Shown in pieces: positions 17,855 through 26,702 of a stretch of 64,000 nucleotides of DNA (position 1 is the first letter of the stretch; each line of letters opens with the position of its first letter). The DNA is from Kaistia geumhonensis (lineage in GTDB: Bacteria > Pseudomonadota > Alphaproteobacteria > Rhizobiales > Kaistiaceae). Location: positions 62,001 to 126,000 of the forward strand of contig NZ_JAUSWJ010000001.1 in NCBI RefSeq assembly GCF_030815145.1, read 5' to 3'. A program made the position numbers and the translations under genes. The notes beneath the pieces are model-generated. The model did no database searches. It was given only the letters and a program-made list of their open reading frames with translations, and was not told the DNA's origin.

Positions 17855-18943
17855 ATGAATGAACTGACCACGATCGGACTCAAGACGGCGCTGAACGCCC
17901 TTTACTGGAGCAATGCGCACCGGCTCGTCGGGCCCATGACGGAGGGTGTCGGCGCGATCCTGATGTTTCATCACGTCCGCCGCCCCGGTGCCGGACGATT
18001 CCGACCCAATCCGCATCTCGACGTCACTCCCGACTTCCTCGCCGCCGTCATCCGCAGGCTGAGGCAGCGCGACATCGACATCGTCGATCTCGACGAGGCG
18101 GCGCGGCGGCTCGCTGGCGGATCGTCCGGACGGCGGTTCGTCGTCCTGACTTTCGACGACGGATACCGCAACAATCTTACCGAGGCCTTCCCGATCCTGA
18201 AGGCGGCCGGGGCGCCGTTTACCGTCTATGTCGCGTCTGGGCTGGTCGACCGTACGGCGCTTCCCTGGTGGGACGTGGTGGGCGCAGTCGTTGCCGCCAA
18301 CGAGCGCATCACCGCGCGGTTCGGCTCGCGCGACCTCGATGTCCCCGCGCGCAGCCGGCGCGAGAAGCATGCGGCCCTCGAGGCGATCATCCAGGCGCTG
18401 GGCGACTGCTGCGAGGACGAACAGCGCCGGATCGTCGCCCGCATCGCCGCCTCGCACGGCATCGACGCGGCTGCGCTCGGCGACGAACTCATCATGGACT
18501 GGCGCGAGGTGCGTCAGCTTGCCGCGGATCCGTTGGCGACAATCGGGGCCCATACGGTCGGGCATTACGCGCTCGCGAGGCTGGACGCGGCCCGGGCGCG
18601 CCGCGAGATGAGCGAGAGCCGGGCCCGGCTTCAGGAAATGGCGGGGGTCGAGGCGCGCCACTTCGCGTTCCCCTACGGCTCGCCGCACACCGCCGACGAG
18701 CGCGAGTTCGCGCTGGCGCGCGAGCTCGGCTTCGCAACCGCGGTCACCACGCGCCGCGGTGTCCTCGACGGCGCCGGCGACCGGCTGCATGCCCTGCCAC
18801 GCATTTCGGTCAATGGCGGCTATCAGGCGATCCGCTATATCGACCTCTTCCTCTCCGGCGTTCCCTATGCGCTGGAGCGGAGCGTCAAGCGTCTGCGCAG
18901 CTTCACGCCCGTGGCCGCGACGGTTTCTGCATCCATCTTATGA
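17855..18943 (+). CDS. Polysaccharide deacetylase (NodB domain, HfsH-like)
   Basis: 362 residues from the ATG at 17855; an in-frame ATG at 17792 would add 21 residues and neither has a strong SD. The NodB homology domain has motif 1 LTFDDGYRNN (catalytic base Asp near residue 101), motif 2 HTVGH (metal His pair near 233-237) and motif 3 FAFPYGSP. No signal peptide is evident, so it probably acts in the cytosol or at the inner face, like HfsH, removing N-acetyl groups from amino sugars. Its 3' end overlaps the convergent DUF2842 gene by 41 nt. With the divergent GNAT it forms a likely acylation/deacetylation pair for the polymer. Confidence 0.88.
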   Translation: MNELTTIGLKTALNALYWSNAHRLVGPMTEGVGAILMFHHVRRPGAGRFRPNPHLDVTPDFLAAVIRRLRQRDIDIVDLDEAARRLAGGSSGRRFVVLTFDDGYRNNLTEAFPILKAAGAPFTVYVASGLVDRTALPWWDVVGAVVAANERITARFGSRDLDVPARSRREKHAALEAIIQALGDCCEDEQRRIVARIAASHGIDAAALGDELIMDWREVRQLAADPLATIGAHTVGHYALARLDAARARREMSESRARLQEMAGVEARHFAFPYGSPHTADEREFALARELGFATAVTTRRGVLDGAGDRLHALPRISVNGGYQAIRYIDLFLSGVPYALERSVKRLRSFTPVAATVSASIL

Positions 18944-19109
18944 TGAGGCCGGCCGGCGGCACCCAGGCCAGCCCGGCCAGGGCATAGGCCGGCCAGAACA
19001 GCGCCGGCGGAATGTTCTGGATCGGAATGGTCACGACGACGAGCGCGTAGACCACCACGAACAGCACCAGCGCGATCATGCCGATGAATTTGCGCAGCCG
19101 TTCCGGCAT
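18903..19109 (-). CDS. DUF2842 small membrane protein
   Basis: 68 residues with two hydrophobic helices ([18 protein letters not shown] and [17 protein letters not shown]) between a basic N-terminus [10 protein letters not shown] and a basic tail. This is the DUF2842 pattern, an alphaproteobacterial family of unknown function. GAGGAGA lies just upstream of the ATG. Its end overlaps the 3' end of the deacetylase gene by 41 nt on the opposite strand. It is divergent from heme A synthase, next to which it is often found in this group. Confidence 0.8.
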   Translation of the reverse strand: MPERLRKFIGMIALVLFVVVYALVVVTIPIQNIPPALFWPAYALAGLAWVPPAGLIIRWMQKPSRPRA

Positions 19110-19261
19110 GGTCTCTCCTCGGTTCCGATTGCCGACTAGCTAGACGCCGGTCCGGTACACGGCAAGCCCTTTGCCGGAGGGGCCATGCGACGAGGTGCCG
19201 GTTGTCGCCGGGGCGAGGGGGCGCTAAGTCGCTCGTGCCGGGGGGCCGGCGAAGGTTTGAC

Positions 19262-20350
19262 ATGACGGACAGCATCCCGATGCCCGGTTCCATCGCGCCC
19301 GCAGCCGTGCGGGACCGTCGGCGCGACCGCGCCATGATCCGCACCTGGCTCGGCGTCGTGATCCTCATGATCGTCGCCATGATCGTCGTCGGCGGCGCCA
19401 CGCGGCTCACGAATTCCGGCCTGTCGATCACCGAATGGAAGCCGATCCACGGCGTCGTCCCGCCGCTCAATGCCGCCGAATGGCAGGAGGAGTTCGACAA
19501 GTACCGCCAGATCCCGCAATACCAGCAGATCAACAAGGGCATGTCGCTCGACGCCTTCAAGTCGATCTTCTGGTGGGAGTGGGCACATCGCCTGCTCGGC
19601 CGGCTCATCGGCGCCGTCTTCTTCCTGCCGCTGGTCTTCTTCTGGGTGACCGGGCGGATCGAGCGGAAGCTCGTGCCGCCTCTCGTCGGGCTCTTCGTGC
19701 TCGGCGGGCTTCAGGGCGCGGTCGGCTGGTGGATGGTGGCAAGCGGTCTCGTGAACCGCGTCGATGTCAGCCAGTACCGCCTCGCGACCCATCTGACGCT
19801 CGCCTGCGTCATCCTCGCGGCGACGGTGTGGATCCGGCGCGGGCTCGGTGCCGATGACGGCGACGCCCGCGACAGGGTCGCTCCGCTGAAGGGCATGGCG
19901 ACCTTTCTGGTCGTCCTCGTGTTCGTCCAGATCTTCCTCGGCGGTCTCGTCGCCGGCCTCGATGCCGGCTTCACCTACAACACCTGGCCGCTCATGGACG
20001 GCGCGCTGATCCCGAGCCGCGTCTACGCGTATGAACCTGCCTGGCGCAGCGTGTTCGAGGACGTGATGACCGTGCAGTTCGACCACCGCATGGTCGCCTA
20101 TCTGCTGCTCGTCGCCGCCTTCATCCACGCCTTCCAGGCGTTTCGCGTTGCGCCCGGCTCGCGGGCGGCGCGGCGGGCGCGCTTCCTGGCGCTGCTCGTC
20201 ATCGCGCAGGCCGGCATCGGCGTCATGACGCTGCTGATGGTGGTGCCGATCGACCTCGCGCTGACGCACCAGTTCGGCGCCGCGGTCGTGCTCATCGCCG
20301 CCGTCGCCCATCGCCGCGCGCTCGCCGATCCGATCCCGATCACCGGGTGA
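19262..20350 (+). CDS. ctaA: Heme A synthase (COX15/CtaA)
   Basis: Inner-membrane enzyme oxidising the C8 methyl of heme O to the formyl of heme A for cytochrome c oxidase. 362 residues with eight hydrophobic helices in two four-helix halves. The heme-ligand histidines sit in [26 protein letters not shown] and THQFGAAVV. The Alphaproteobacteria/mitochondria-type segment [18 protein letters not shown] is near the N-terminus. The ATG at 19262 is preferred over an upstream frame extension that is arginine-rich. Other oxidase assembly genes are not in this window. Confidence 0.96.
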   Translation: MTDSIPMPGSIAPAAVRDRRRDRAMIRTWLGVVILMIVAMIVVGGATRLTNSGLSITEWKPIHGVVPPLNAAEWQEEFDKYRQIPQYQQINKGMSLDAFKSIFWWEWAHRLLGRLIGAVFFLPLVFFWVTGRIERKLVPPLVGLFVLGGLQGAVGWWMVASGLVNRVDVSQYRLATHLTLACVILAATVWIRRGLGADDGDARDRVAPLKGMATFLVVLVFVQIFLGGLVAGLDAGFTYNTWPLMDGALIPSRVYAYEPAWRSVFEDVMTVQFDHRMVAYLLLVAAFIHAFQAFRVAPGSRAARRARFLALLVIAQAGIGVMTLLMVVPIDLALTHQFGAAVVLIAAVAHRRALADPIPITG

Positions 20351-20405
20351 TCCTGCCGGGGCTGCATCTTGCCAAGCCCCGGCGCTTCGGCGATAGGCTC
20401 GCGGC

Positions 20406-21440
20406 ATGCGCGTCCTTCTGGTGAAGCTCTCCTCGCTCGGCGATGTCGTCCACAGCTTCCCGGCGCTCACCGATGCCGCCCGGGCGGTGCCGGGCATCGC
20501 GATCGACTGGCTGGTCGACGAATCCTTCGCGCCGCTGGCGCGGCTGCATCCGGCGGTCGAAACGGTCATCCCGCTGCCGATCCGGCGCATGAAGAAGAAA
20601 CCGCTGGCGGCGTTCGCGGATCTTCGCGCCGCGCGGCGCCTGCTTTCGGCGCGGCGCTATGATGTCATCATCGACGCGCAGGGCCTGATGAAGAGCGCGC
20701 TGGCCGCCCGCCTCGCGCGCGGCGCCCGGCGGCACGGCTTCAGCCGCGCCACCGCCCGCGAGGGGATGGCGGCGCTGACCTATCATGTCGGCCACGACAT
20801 CCCCGAGGTCGAGCACATGGCGGTCCGCATCCGCCGCCTTTTCGCGGCGTCCCTCGGCTATCCGATGCCGGCGACCCCGCCCGATGCAGGCCTCGACCGC
20901 GTGGCGATCGCGGGCGATGCGCCTCAGAGACCCTATGTGGTCCTCATTCACGGCACGACCTGGCCCACCAAGACCTGGACGGTCGAGGGGTGGCGGGCCG
21001 TGGCGGAGCGCGCGGGGGAACTGGGGCTGGAGACCGTGCTCTTCGCGCATGGACCACGCGAGGAGGAGCGGGTCGCCGCCATCGCGGCGGGAATCGGCAG
21101 CGTGCGCCTTCTGCCCCCCGGCCGGCTCGAGGTACTCATTCCGGCCCTTGCCGGTGCGACGGGCGTCGTCACGGTCGACACCGGTCTCGGCCATCTCGCC
21201 GCGGCGCTCGACCTGCCGACCATCGGCCTCTATGGCCCGACCAATCCGGGCCTCACCGGCCTCGTCGGCGCGCGGACGCGCGAATTCGTCGGGCGGCTTC
21301 CCTGCGTCCCCTGCGAAAAGAGCCGCTGCGCGCTGAAGCCCGATTTCGGCGAGGGACCGCCCTGTCTCGCCGATCACGCGCCTGCGGATGTGTTCGGCGA
21401 ACTTCGCAAACTGATTCCGTCAACGGCCGGAAGTGTCTGA
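20406..21440 (+). CDS. waaC: Lipopolysaccharide heptosyltransferase I
   Basis: 344-residue GT9 enzyme transferring the first L-glycero-D-manno-heptose from ADP-heptose to Kdo of the LPS inner core. N-terminal RVLLVKLSSLGDVVHSFPAL is diagnostic, with IIDAQGLMKSAL, HGTTWPTKTW and the nucleotide-sugar site TVDTGLGHLAAALDLPTIGLYGPT. It begins 55 nt after ctaA in the same direction. Its last 21 nt overlap the convergent AGE-family gene at the end of the ADP-heptose operon, so both heptosyltransferases flank the biosynthetic genes. Confidence 0.95.
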   Translation: MRVLLVKLSSLGDVVHSFPALTDAARAVPGIAIDWLVDESFAPLARLHPAVETVIPLPIRRMKKKPLAAFADLRAARRLLSARRYDVIIDAQGLMKSALAARLARGARRHGFSRATAREGMAALTYHVGHDIPEVEHMAVRIRRLFAASLGYPMPATPPDAGLDRVAIAGDAPQRPYVVLIHGTTWPTKTWTVEGWRAVAERAGELGLETVLFAHGPREEERVAAIAAGIGSVRLLPPGRLEVLIPALAGATGVVTVDTGLGHLAAALDLPTIGLYGPTNPGLTGLVGARTREFVGRLPCVPCEKSRCALKPDFGEGPPCLADHAPADVFGELRKLIPSTAGSV

Positions 21441-22562
21441 TCCGAAAGCAAGTTCCGCTTCGAAGATCGCGCCGGCGATGTGATAGAGCGTGCTGGCCGG
21501 CATATGGTCGACCAGTGGCCGGCCTTCCGCATCGAAGCGGTCGATCCAGCCGCCCACGAGGCGGTCGGGCGCGAATGTCGTCATGAGATAGCCCAGCAGG
21601 CGGTCGGCGGAAGCCTCCGCCCCGTCGCTCCCCCGCATCGCGGCGGCGGCGAAGGCCTTCACGCCCTCGGCATGCGGCCAGGAGCGGGTCGAGGCAGCGA
21701 TGATGCCGCCGTGATCGTTGACGGCGTCGACGATCCGCCCGCTCTCGGGATCGACGCCGGTGCGGGTTGCGAACTGGATCAGCCGCTCGCGCAGCCCGTC
21801 CTCGACCGTGCCGCCGAGGCGCACAAATTCGCCGAGCAGCCAGGCCCATTCATAGAGATGTCCCGGCTCGACGCGGTTGCCGCCCGGCGCGGCCAGCGGT
21901 TGCCAGTCGAGGCTGAAATCCTCGATCAGCGCGCCGCCATCGGCGGCGATGAAGCGATCGGTCGCGAGCGCGATGAGATGTTCGGCCCTCGCCATGAAGC
22001 GTTCGCCACCCGAGGCCTCGTAGAGCGCCAGCAGCGCCTCGAGGAGATGCATATGCGGGTTCTGGCGGCGGATCGCGTCGGCGGCCGGCACGGCGTCGCT
22101 GAAACCGCCATGCGGGGCGGCGAAGATCGCGTCCATTTCGCCGAGCGTCTCGTCGGCGAGGCGGATCAGTCCCGGATCGCCGGTGACGCGGTGATGCCAG
22201 GCGAGCGCGTAGAGGATGAAGGCGTGGGTATAGAGATCGCGCACGTCGCGATCCGGTGCGCCCGTCGGCGAGACGGAGAAGATCCACCCCGGCGCGTCGT
22301 CGCGGCGGTGATAGAGGCGTATGGCGCGGTCGAGCGCGTCGGCCTCCGGGCCGGGACGGTGCCAGCCCGCGAGCGTGGCGCGGGCGAAGGTCGCGATCTG
22401 CCGGGCCTGCACCATCAGCCGGCGTGGGCTCGCCCCGATCGGCCGGCGGTCGAGATCGAGCCGCTCGTGATAGAGGCCGAGACTGGCGTCGAAGCCGGTC
22501 GACGACCAGAGCGGGAAGGCGAGGCGGGTCGCCCAGTCCCGCGCGGGGGCAAGCGTCTTCAC
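21420..22562 (-). CDS. AGE-family (N-acylglucosamine 2-epimerase superfamily) isomerase/epimerase
   Basis: 380-residue (alpha/alpha)6-barrel sugar isomerase or epimerase. The active-site signatures of AGE/YihS/mannose isomerase are intact: PGHLYEWAWLL (His and Glu), RSWPHAEGVKAFAAA and TLYHIAGAIFEAE near the C-terminus (second His). The substrate cannot be told; the superfamily includes aldose-ketose isomerases for mannose and related sugars as well as GlcNAc 2-epimerases. It is the last gene of the heptose operon, overlapping hldE by 4 nt (ATGA), so a role in supplying a sugar for the LPS core is plausible. Note that gmhA is absent from this operon. Confidence 0.85.
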   Translation of the reverse strand: MKTLAPARDWATRLAFPLWSSTGFDASLGLYHERLDLDRRPIGASPRRLMVQARQIATFARATLAGWHRPGPEADALDRAIRLYHRRDDAPGWIFSVSPTGAPDRDVRDLYTHAFILYALAWHHRVTGDPGLIRLADETLGEMDAIFAAPHGGFSDAVPAADAIRRQNPHMHLLEALLALYEASGGERFMARAEHLIALATDRFIAADGGALIEDFSLDWQPLAAPGGNRVEPGHLYEWAWLLGEFVRLGGTVEDGLRERLIQFATRTGVDPESGRIVDAVNDHGGIIAASTRSWPHAEGVKAFAAAAMRGSDGAEASADRLLGYLMTTFAPDRLVGGWIDRFDAEGRPLVDHMPASTLYHIAGAIFEAELAFGSDTSGR

Positions 22563-23998
22563 GTTCGCGCCGCTTTGACGAGCGCCGTCGTCGACCGTCC
22601 GGCGACGAGATCGGCCAGCACCAGGCGGCCGCCCGAGGCGATGACGAAATCGGCGCCGACCACCTGGTCGGGCTTGTAGTCCGAGCCCTTGACCAGCACG
22701 CCGGGCCGGATCGCCTCGATCAGTTCGCCCGGCGTGTCCTCGCCAAAGAGCACCACGAGATCGACGTCGCGCATCGCGCCGAGCACGCGGGCGCGGGCGC
22801 TCTCGTCCTGCAGCGGCCGGCTCTCGCCCTTCAGCCGCTTCACCGACGCGTCCGAGTTGAGGCCGACGATGAGGCGGTCCCCCTCGAGGGCCGCCTGCTC
22901 GATCAGGCTGATGTGACCGGGATGGACGAGGTCGAACACGCCGTTGGTGAAGACGACTGTCTCGCCCGCCGCCCGCCAGGCGGCGGCGATGGCGACGGCC
23001 TCCTCGCGGCTGACCAGCGCGCCCGGCGGCACGGCATCGGCGATCTGCCGGTTGAGCGCGGCTTCGAGTTCGCCGCGGGTGACGATTGCCGTTCCGAGCT
23101 TCGAGACGGCAATCGCGGCGGCGGCGTTGGCGATCTCCATCGCCGTCTCGATCTCGCGTCCGTCGGCCAGCGAGACGGCGAGGGCGGCCAGCGCCGTGTC
23201 GCCGGCGCCCGAGACGTCGAAGACCTCGCGGGCATGGGCCGGCACATGCTTCACGTCGCCGCCCCGGCGCCAGAGCGTCATGCCCTTCTCGGCGCGCGTG
23301 ACCATGACATCGCCGCCGAACTGCCGGGCGGCGGCTTCGGCGGCGCGGGCCGCTTCCTCGTCGGTGTCGTCGGCGAGGCCCGTCGCCTCGAACAGCTCCT
23401 TGCGGTTGGGCGTCACCAGCGTCGCGCCGCGATAGGCCTCGAAGGTCCGCCGCTTCGGATCGACGATCACGGGCACGCCCTGCGCCTGCGCCTCCGCGAT
23501 CAGCGCCCCGATGACGGCGTCGGTCAGAACGCCCTTGGCGTAATCCGAAAGCACGACGACCGAGGCGCCGCGGATCGCGACGCGGCCGCGGGCGACAAGC
23601 TCTTCTGCCACATGACCGGCCGCCGGCGCGCTCAGCTCGGCGTCGATGCGCACGATCTGCTGGTGTCCGCTCATGACGCGGGTCTTGGTCACGGTCGGCC
23701 GGGCCGGGTCGATCACGAGGCCGGAAAGATCGATCGAGGGGTGGTCCGAGAGGACGCCGCGCAGCTGCTCGGCCGGCTGGTCATGACCGACGAGGCCGAC
23801 CAGGGCGACGGCGGCGCCCAGCGCCGCGGCATTGGCGGCGACATTGGCGGCGCCGCCCGCGACGATCCGCTCCGCCCCGTGCAGCAGCACCGGCACCGGC
23901 GCCTCGGGCGAGATGCGGCTGACCGAGCCGGTGATATAGCGGTCGACCATCACATCGCCGATGACGGCGATGCGGGCGAGCGTCCTGGTCGGGCTCAT
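22559..23998 (-). CDS. hldE: Bifunctional heptose 7-phosphate kinase / heptose 1-phosphate adenylyltransferase
   Basis: 479 residues catalysing steps two and four of ADP-heptose synthesis. The N-terminal ribokinase-fold domain (about 1-330) has GDVMVDRYITGSVSRISPEAP and the catalytic GAGDT motif. The C-terminal nucleotidyltransferase (about 345-479) has TNGVFDLVHPGHISLI with the HxGH motif, VGLNSD and the VKGSDY segment. Both activities appear intact and the length matches E. coli HldE. It overlaps gmhB upstream and the AGE gene downstream by 4 nt each. Confidence 0.96.
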   Translation of the reverse strand: MSPTRTLARIAVIGDVMVDRYITGSVSRISPEAPVPVLLHGAERIVAGGAANVAANAAALGAAVALVGLVGHDQPAEQLRGVLSDHPSIDLSGLVIDPARPTVTKTRVMSGHQQIVRIDAELSAPAAGHVAEELVARGRVAIRGASVVVLSDYAKGVLTDAVIGALIAEAQAQGVPVIVDPKRRTFEAYRGATLVTPNRKELFEATGLADDTDEEAARAAEAAARQFGGDVMVTRAEKGMTLWRRGGDVKHVPAHAREVFDVSGAGDTALAALAVSLADGREIETAMEIANAAAAIAVSKLGTAIVTRGELEAALNRQIADAVPPGALVSREEAVAIAAAWRAAGETVVFTNGVFDLVHPGHISLIEQAALEGDRLIVGLNSDASVKRLKGESRPLQDESARARVLGAMRDVDLVVLFGEDTPGELIEAIRPGVLVKGSDYKPDQVVGADFVIASGGRLVLADLVAGRSTTALVKAART

Positions 23999-24540
23999 CG
24001 ATCCTCCCCGAAGACCGGATTCGTTGTGGCGAGAGCGAGCACGCCGGCGATGAAGGCGTCAAGATCACCGCCGGGGAAGAGATGGCCGGGGATGCCGGCG
24101 GCGCGTGCCGCCTCGACGTCGCTGGCCTTGTCGCCGACGAGGAACGAGCCACGCGTCTCGATCGGAAGCTCCGCAAAAGCCTTGAGCAGCATGCCCGGCC
24201 GCGGCTTGCGGTCCGGATGATCGGCGCGATAGGCCGCGATCGTCGCCTCCGGATGATGCGGGGCGGTGTAGATCGCGTCGATCCGCGCGCCATGGGCCGC
24301 GAGTTCGGCTCTGAGATGGTCGTGAAACCGGCCGACGTCGGCTTCCGTGAAATAGCCGCGCGCGACGCCCGACTGGTTCGTGACCACGACGACGAGATAG
24401 CCGGCCTCGTTCAGCCGCCGGATCGCCGCCGGAGCGCCTTCGACGAAGGCGAGGTCCTCGGCCCGGACGACATAGCCATGGTCGATATTGATGACGCCGT
24501 CGCGGTCGAGGAAGGCGGCCGGTCGCCGGGCGGTCGTCAC
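23995..24540 (-). CDS. gmhB: D-glycero-D-manno-heptose 1,7-bisphosphate phosphatase
   Basis: 181-residue HAD phosphatase removing the C7 phosphate between the two HldE steps. HAD motif I is FLDRDGVIN, motif II VVTNQSG, motif III RKPRPGM and motif IV FLVGDKASDVEAA. Unusually, the structural zinc site is degraded: where E. coli has Cys-Pro-His and Cys-x-Cys this protein has APHHP and HPDRKP, so three of four ligands are lost. Some relatives are known to lack the zinc, so activity is still expected. It overlaps both hldD and hldE by 4 nt. Confidence 0.93.
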   Translation of the reverse strand: MTTARRPAAFLDRDGVINIDHGYVVRAEDLAFVEGAPAAIRRLNEAGYLVVVVTNQSGVARGYFTEADVGRFHDHLRAELAAHGARIDAIYTAPHHPEATIAAYRADHPDRKPRPGMLLKAFAELPIETRGSFLVGDKASDVEAARAAGIPGHLFPGGDLDAFIAGVLALATTNPVFGEDR

Positions 24541-25541
24541 GCCTTCGCCGCCTCGAGCGCGGCGATGTAGCGCGCGACGCCGTCCTCGAGCGTGGTGAAC
24601 TGGCCCTGATAGCCCGCCGCGCGCAGCTTGGTCTGGTCCGACTGCGTGAAATACTGGTAGGCGCCGCGGATCCGTTCCGGCATGTCGACATACTCGATCC
24701 GCGGCTCGCGGCCGACGGCGGCGAAGACCGCGCGGGCGAGATCGGCGAAGGAGCGGGCGACACCGGTGCCGACATTGAAGATGCCGCTGACGGTCGGCGT
24801 CTCGATCAGCCAGCGCACGACCGCCACGCAGTCGTCGACATGGATGAAGTCGCGCAGCTGGCCGCCATCCTCATAGGCCGGGTCATGCGATCGGAAGAGC
24901 GTGACCGTCTCGCCGGCGGCGGCGAGCGGCCAGATCTTGTGGATGACCGACCGCATGTCGTCCTTGTGCGTCTCGTGAGGTCCGTAGACGTTGAAGAAGC
25001 GCAAGCCCGCCCATTGCGGCGGCGTCGCCCGCCCGGCGACGACGTCGTCCACGAAGCGTCGGTCGGCGACGAGCTTCGACCAGCCATAGGCGTTGAGCGG
25101 CCGCAGCTTCGCGAGGTGCTCGGCCGAGGCATCGTCCACGAAGCCGGCGCTGCCATCGCCATAGGTCGCCGCCGACGAGGCGTAGACGAAGCGGATGCCC
25201 TCGCGCGCGGCGATGTCCCAGAGGTCGAAGGTGGCGCGGATGTTCCGCGCGACGATGAGGTCGACATCCGGCTCGGTCGTCGCCGAAATGGCGCCCATGT
25301 GGACGACGGCCTCGACGCGGCCGTGGTTCGCCGTGAGCCAGTGTGCGGTCTCTTCGGGCCTGAGAACGTCGTCGAGGAGGACGCCGGCGAGGTTCTTCCA
25401 CTTTCCGCCCGTCCCGAACCAGTCGGACACGACGACGCGCCAGCCATCGGCGGCCAGCGCCCGCGCGATGTTGGAGCCGATGAAGCCCGCGCCGCCCGTC
25501 ACCAGGATCGTGTCGCGCCCGTTCCTTGCCGTCTTCGCCAT
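24537..25541 (-). CDS. hldD: ADP-glyceromanno-heptose 6-epimerase
   Basis: 334-residue short-chain dehydrogenase/epimerase that makes ADP-L-glycero-D-manno-heptose. It shows TGGAGFIGSNIARAL (NADP-binding), SDWFGTGGKWKNLAG (family-specific), SSAATYGDG, the catalytic LNAYGWSKL (YxxxK) and FFNVYGPHE. I chose the ATG at 25541, just before the dinucleotide fold; a longer frame exists upstream but is arginine/serine-rich shadow of waaF. It is preceded by waaF (22-nt gap) and overlaps gmhB by 4 nt. Confidence 0.95.
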   Translation of the reverse strand: MAKTARNGRDTILVTGGAGFIGSNIARALAADGWRVVVSDWFGTGGKWKNLAGVLLDDVLRPEETAHWLTANHGRVEAVVHMGAISATTEPDVDLIVARNIRATFDLWDIAAREGIRFVYASSAATYGDGSAGFVDDASAEHLAKLRPLNAYGWSKLVADRRFVDDVVAGRATPPQWAGLRFFNVYGPHETHKDDMRSVIHKIWPLAAAGETVTLFRSHDPAYEDGGQLRDFIHVDDCVAVVRWLIETPTVSGIFNVGTGVARSFADLARAVFAAVGREPRIEYVDMPERIRGAYQYFTQSDQTKLRAAGYQGQFTTLEDGVARYIAALEAAKA

Positions 25542-25563
25542 GCGTCCGTCCCGCCTGCCGCGG

Positions 25564-26643
25564 TCAAATGCCCGACGGCCGCCGCGTGGATAGCCCAAGC
25601 TGCCCCGGCATGGAAAGAGCCGCGGCGGCGACGCGGCGCACGGCGGCGAAGACGGACTGCGGCTCGATGCCTTCGAGGCAGGCGAGCGTGCCGAGCGGAC
25701 AGGTGCGCTGGAAGCAGGGCCGGCACGAGAGCTCGAGCGACAGCGACTCGGCATTCGGCGCCGTCGGCGGCGTCATCTTCTCGGAGCTCGAGCCGTAGAG
25801 CACCACCAGCGGCCGGTCGAGGGCGCCCGCGACATGCATCAGGCCGGTATCGTTGCTGACAATGACATCGGAGAGACCGAGCAGGACCGCGGCATCGACG
25901 AGGCTGGTGCGACCGGCGAGGTCGTCGAGCGGCACACCGGCCTTCGCGGCGATCTCGGCGGTGATCGGCTTGTCTTTCGGCCCGCCGAACAGGCGCACGC
26001 GGTAGCCGCCGCGATGGGCGATGCCGGCGAGCGCCGCGAATTTCTCCGCCGGCCAGCGTTTCGCCGGCCCGTATTCGGCGCCCGGACAGAACGCGATCGA
26101 CGGCAGCGACAGGTCGAGCCCGAGTTTCGCCTCGAGCTCGCTCCGGTCGTGGTGCGGCATGCGCAGCACGGGGCGGGGAGAGGGCGGCGGATCTCCGGCC
26201 GGGCCCGCGAGCGCGACGAAACGGTCGATGGTGCGGGCCGTCTTGCGATCGCTGTCACGGCGGGCGTCGGTCAGGAGAATGGATCGCCCCTCGGCGGCAT
26301 AGCCGATGCGCTCGGGAATACCGGCGGCGAAGGGCGGGATGGCCGCCTTGAACGCACGCGGGAGGATGATCGCCGTGCCGTAGCGATGCTCGCGGAGGGC
26401 GCGGCCGATCTTCCAGCGGTCGAGAAGGCCGAGCTCGCCATGACCGAGCGCGAGGGGGATGGTCCGCTCGACGCCGGCGATGAGGCCCGCGATGGGAAGA
26501 GAGGAGGGCGGGGCGAGCATGTCGACCGCCCGGCCGGGATGACGCTTCTTCAGCGCTGCGACCAGGCTCGCGGCCATGACCATGTCGCCGACCCAGGACG
26601 GGCCGACGATCAGGATGGGCGCTGTGCGGTCGCTGTCTTTCAT
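25564..26643 (-). CDS. waaF: ADP-heptose:LPS heptosyltransferase II
   Basis: GT9 enzyme adding the second heptose of the LPS inner core. 359 residues from the ATG at 26643; a further ATG at 26706 would add 21 residues that overlap the preceding gene's stop. Hallmarks are ILIVGPSWVGDMVMAASLV, CPGAEYGPAKRWPAEKFA, VSNDTGLMHVAGALDRP, YGSSSEKMTPP and the C-terminal cysteine cluster around CRPCFQRTCPLGTLACLEGI. It opens the overlapped operon waaF-hldD-gmhB-hldE-AGE, 59 nt downstream of the stress-type proline-rich gene. Confidence 0.95.
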   Translation of the reverse strand: MKDSDRTAPILIVGPSWVGDMVMAASLVAALKKRHPGRAVDMLAPPSSLPIAGLIAGVERTIPLALGHGELGLLDRWKIGRALREHRYGTAIILPRAFKAAIPPFAAGIPERIGYAAEGRSILLTDARRDSDRKTARTIDRFVALAGPAGDPPPSPRPVLRMPHHDRSELEAKLGLDLSLPSIAFCPGAEYGPAKRWPAEKFAALAGIAHRGGYRVRLFGGPKDKPITAEIAAKAGVPLDDLAGRTSLVDAAVLLGLSDVIVSNDTGLMHVAGALDRPLVVLYGSSSEKMTPPTAPNAESLSLELSCRPCFQRTCPLGTLACLEGIEPQSVFAAVRRVAAAALSMPGQLGLSTRRPSGI

Positions 26644-26702
26644 GCCGGGCTCGGACTTGTCATGGCCAAGCCGTCCCGAAGCGTCAAGCGGATTGTACCG
26701 CC

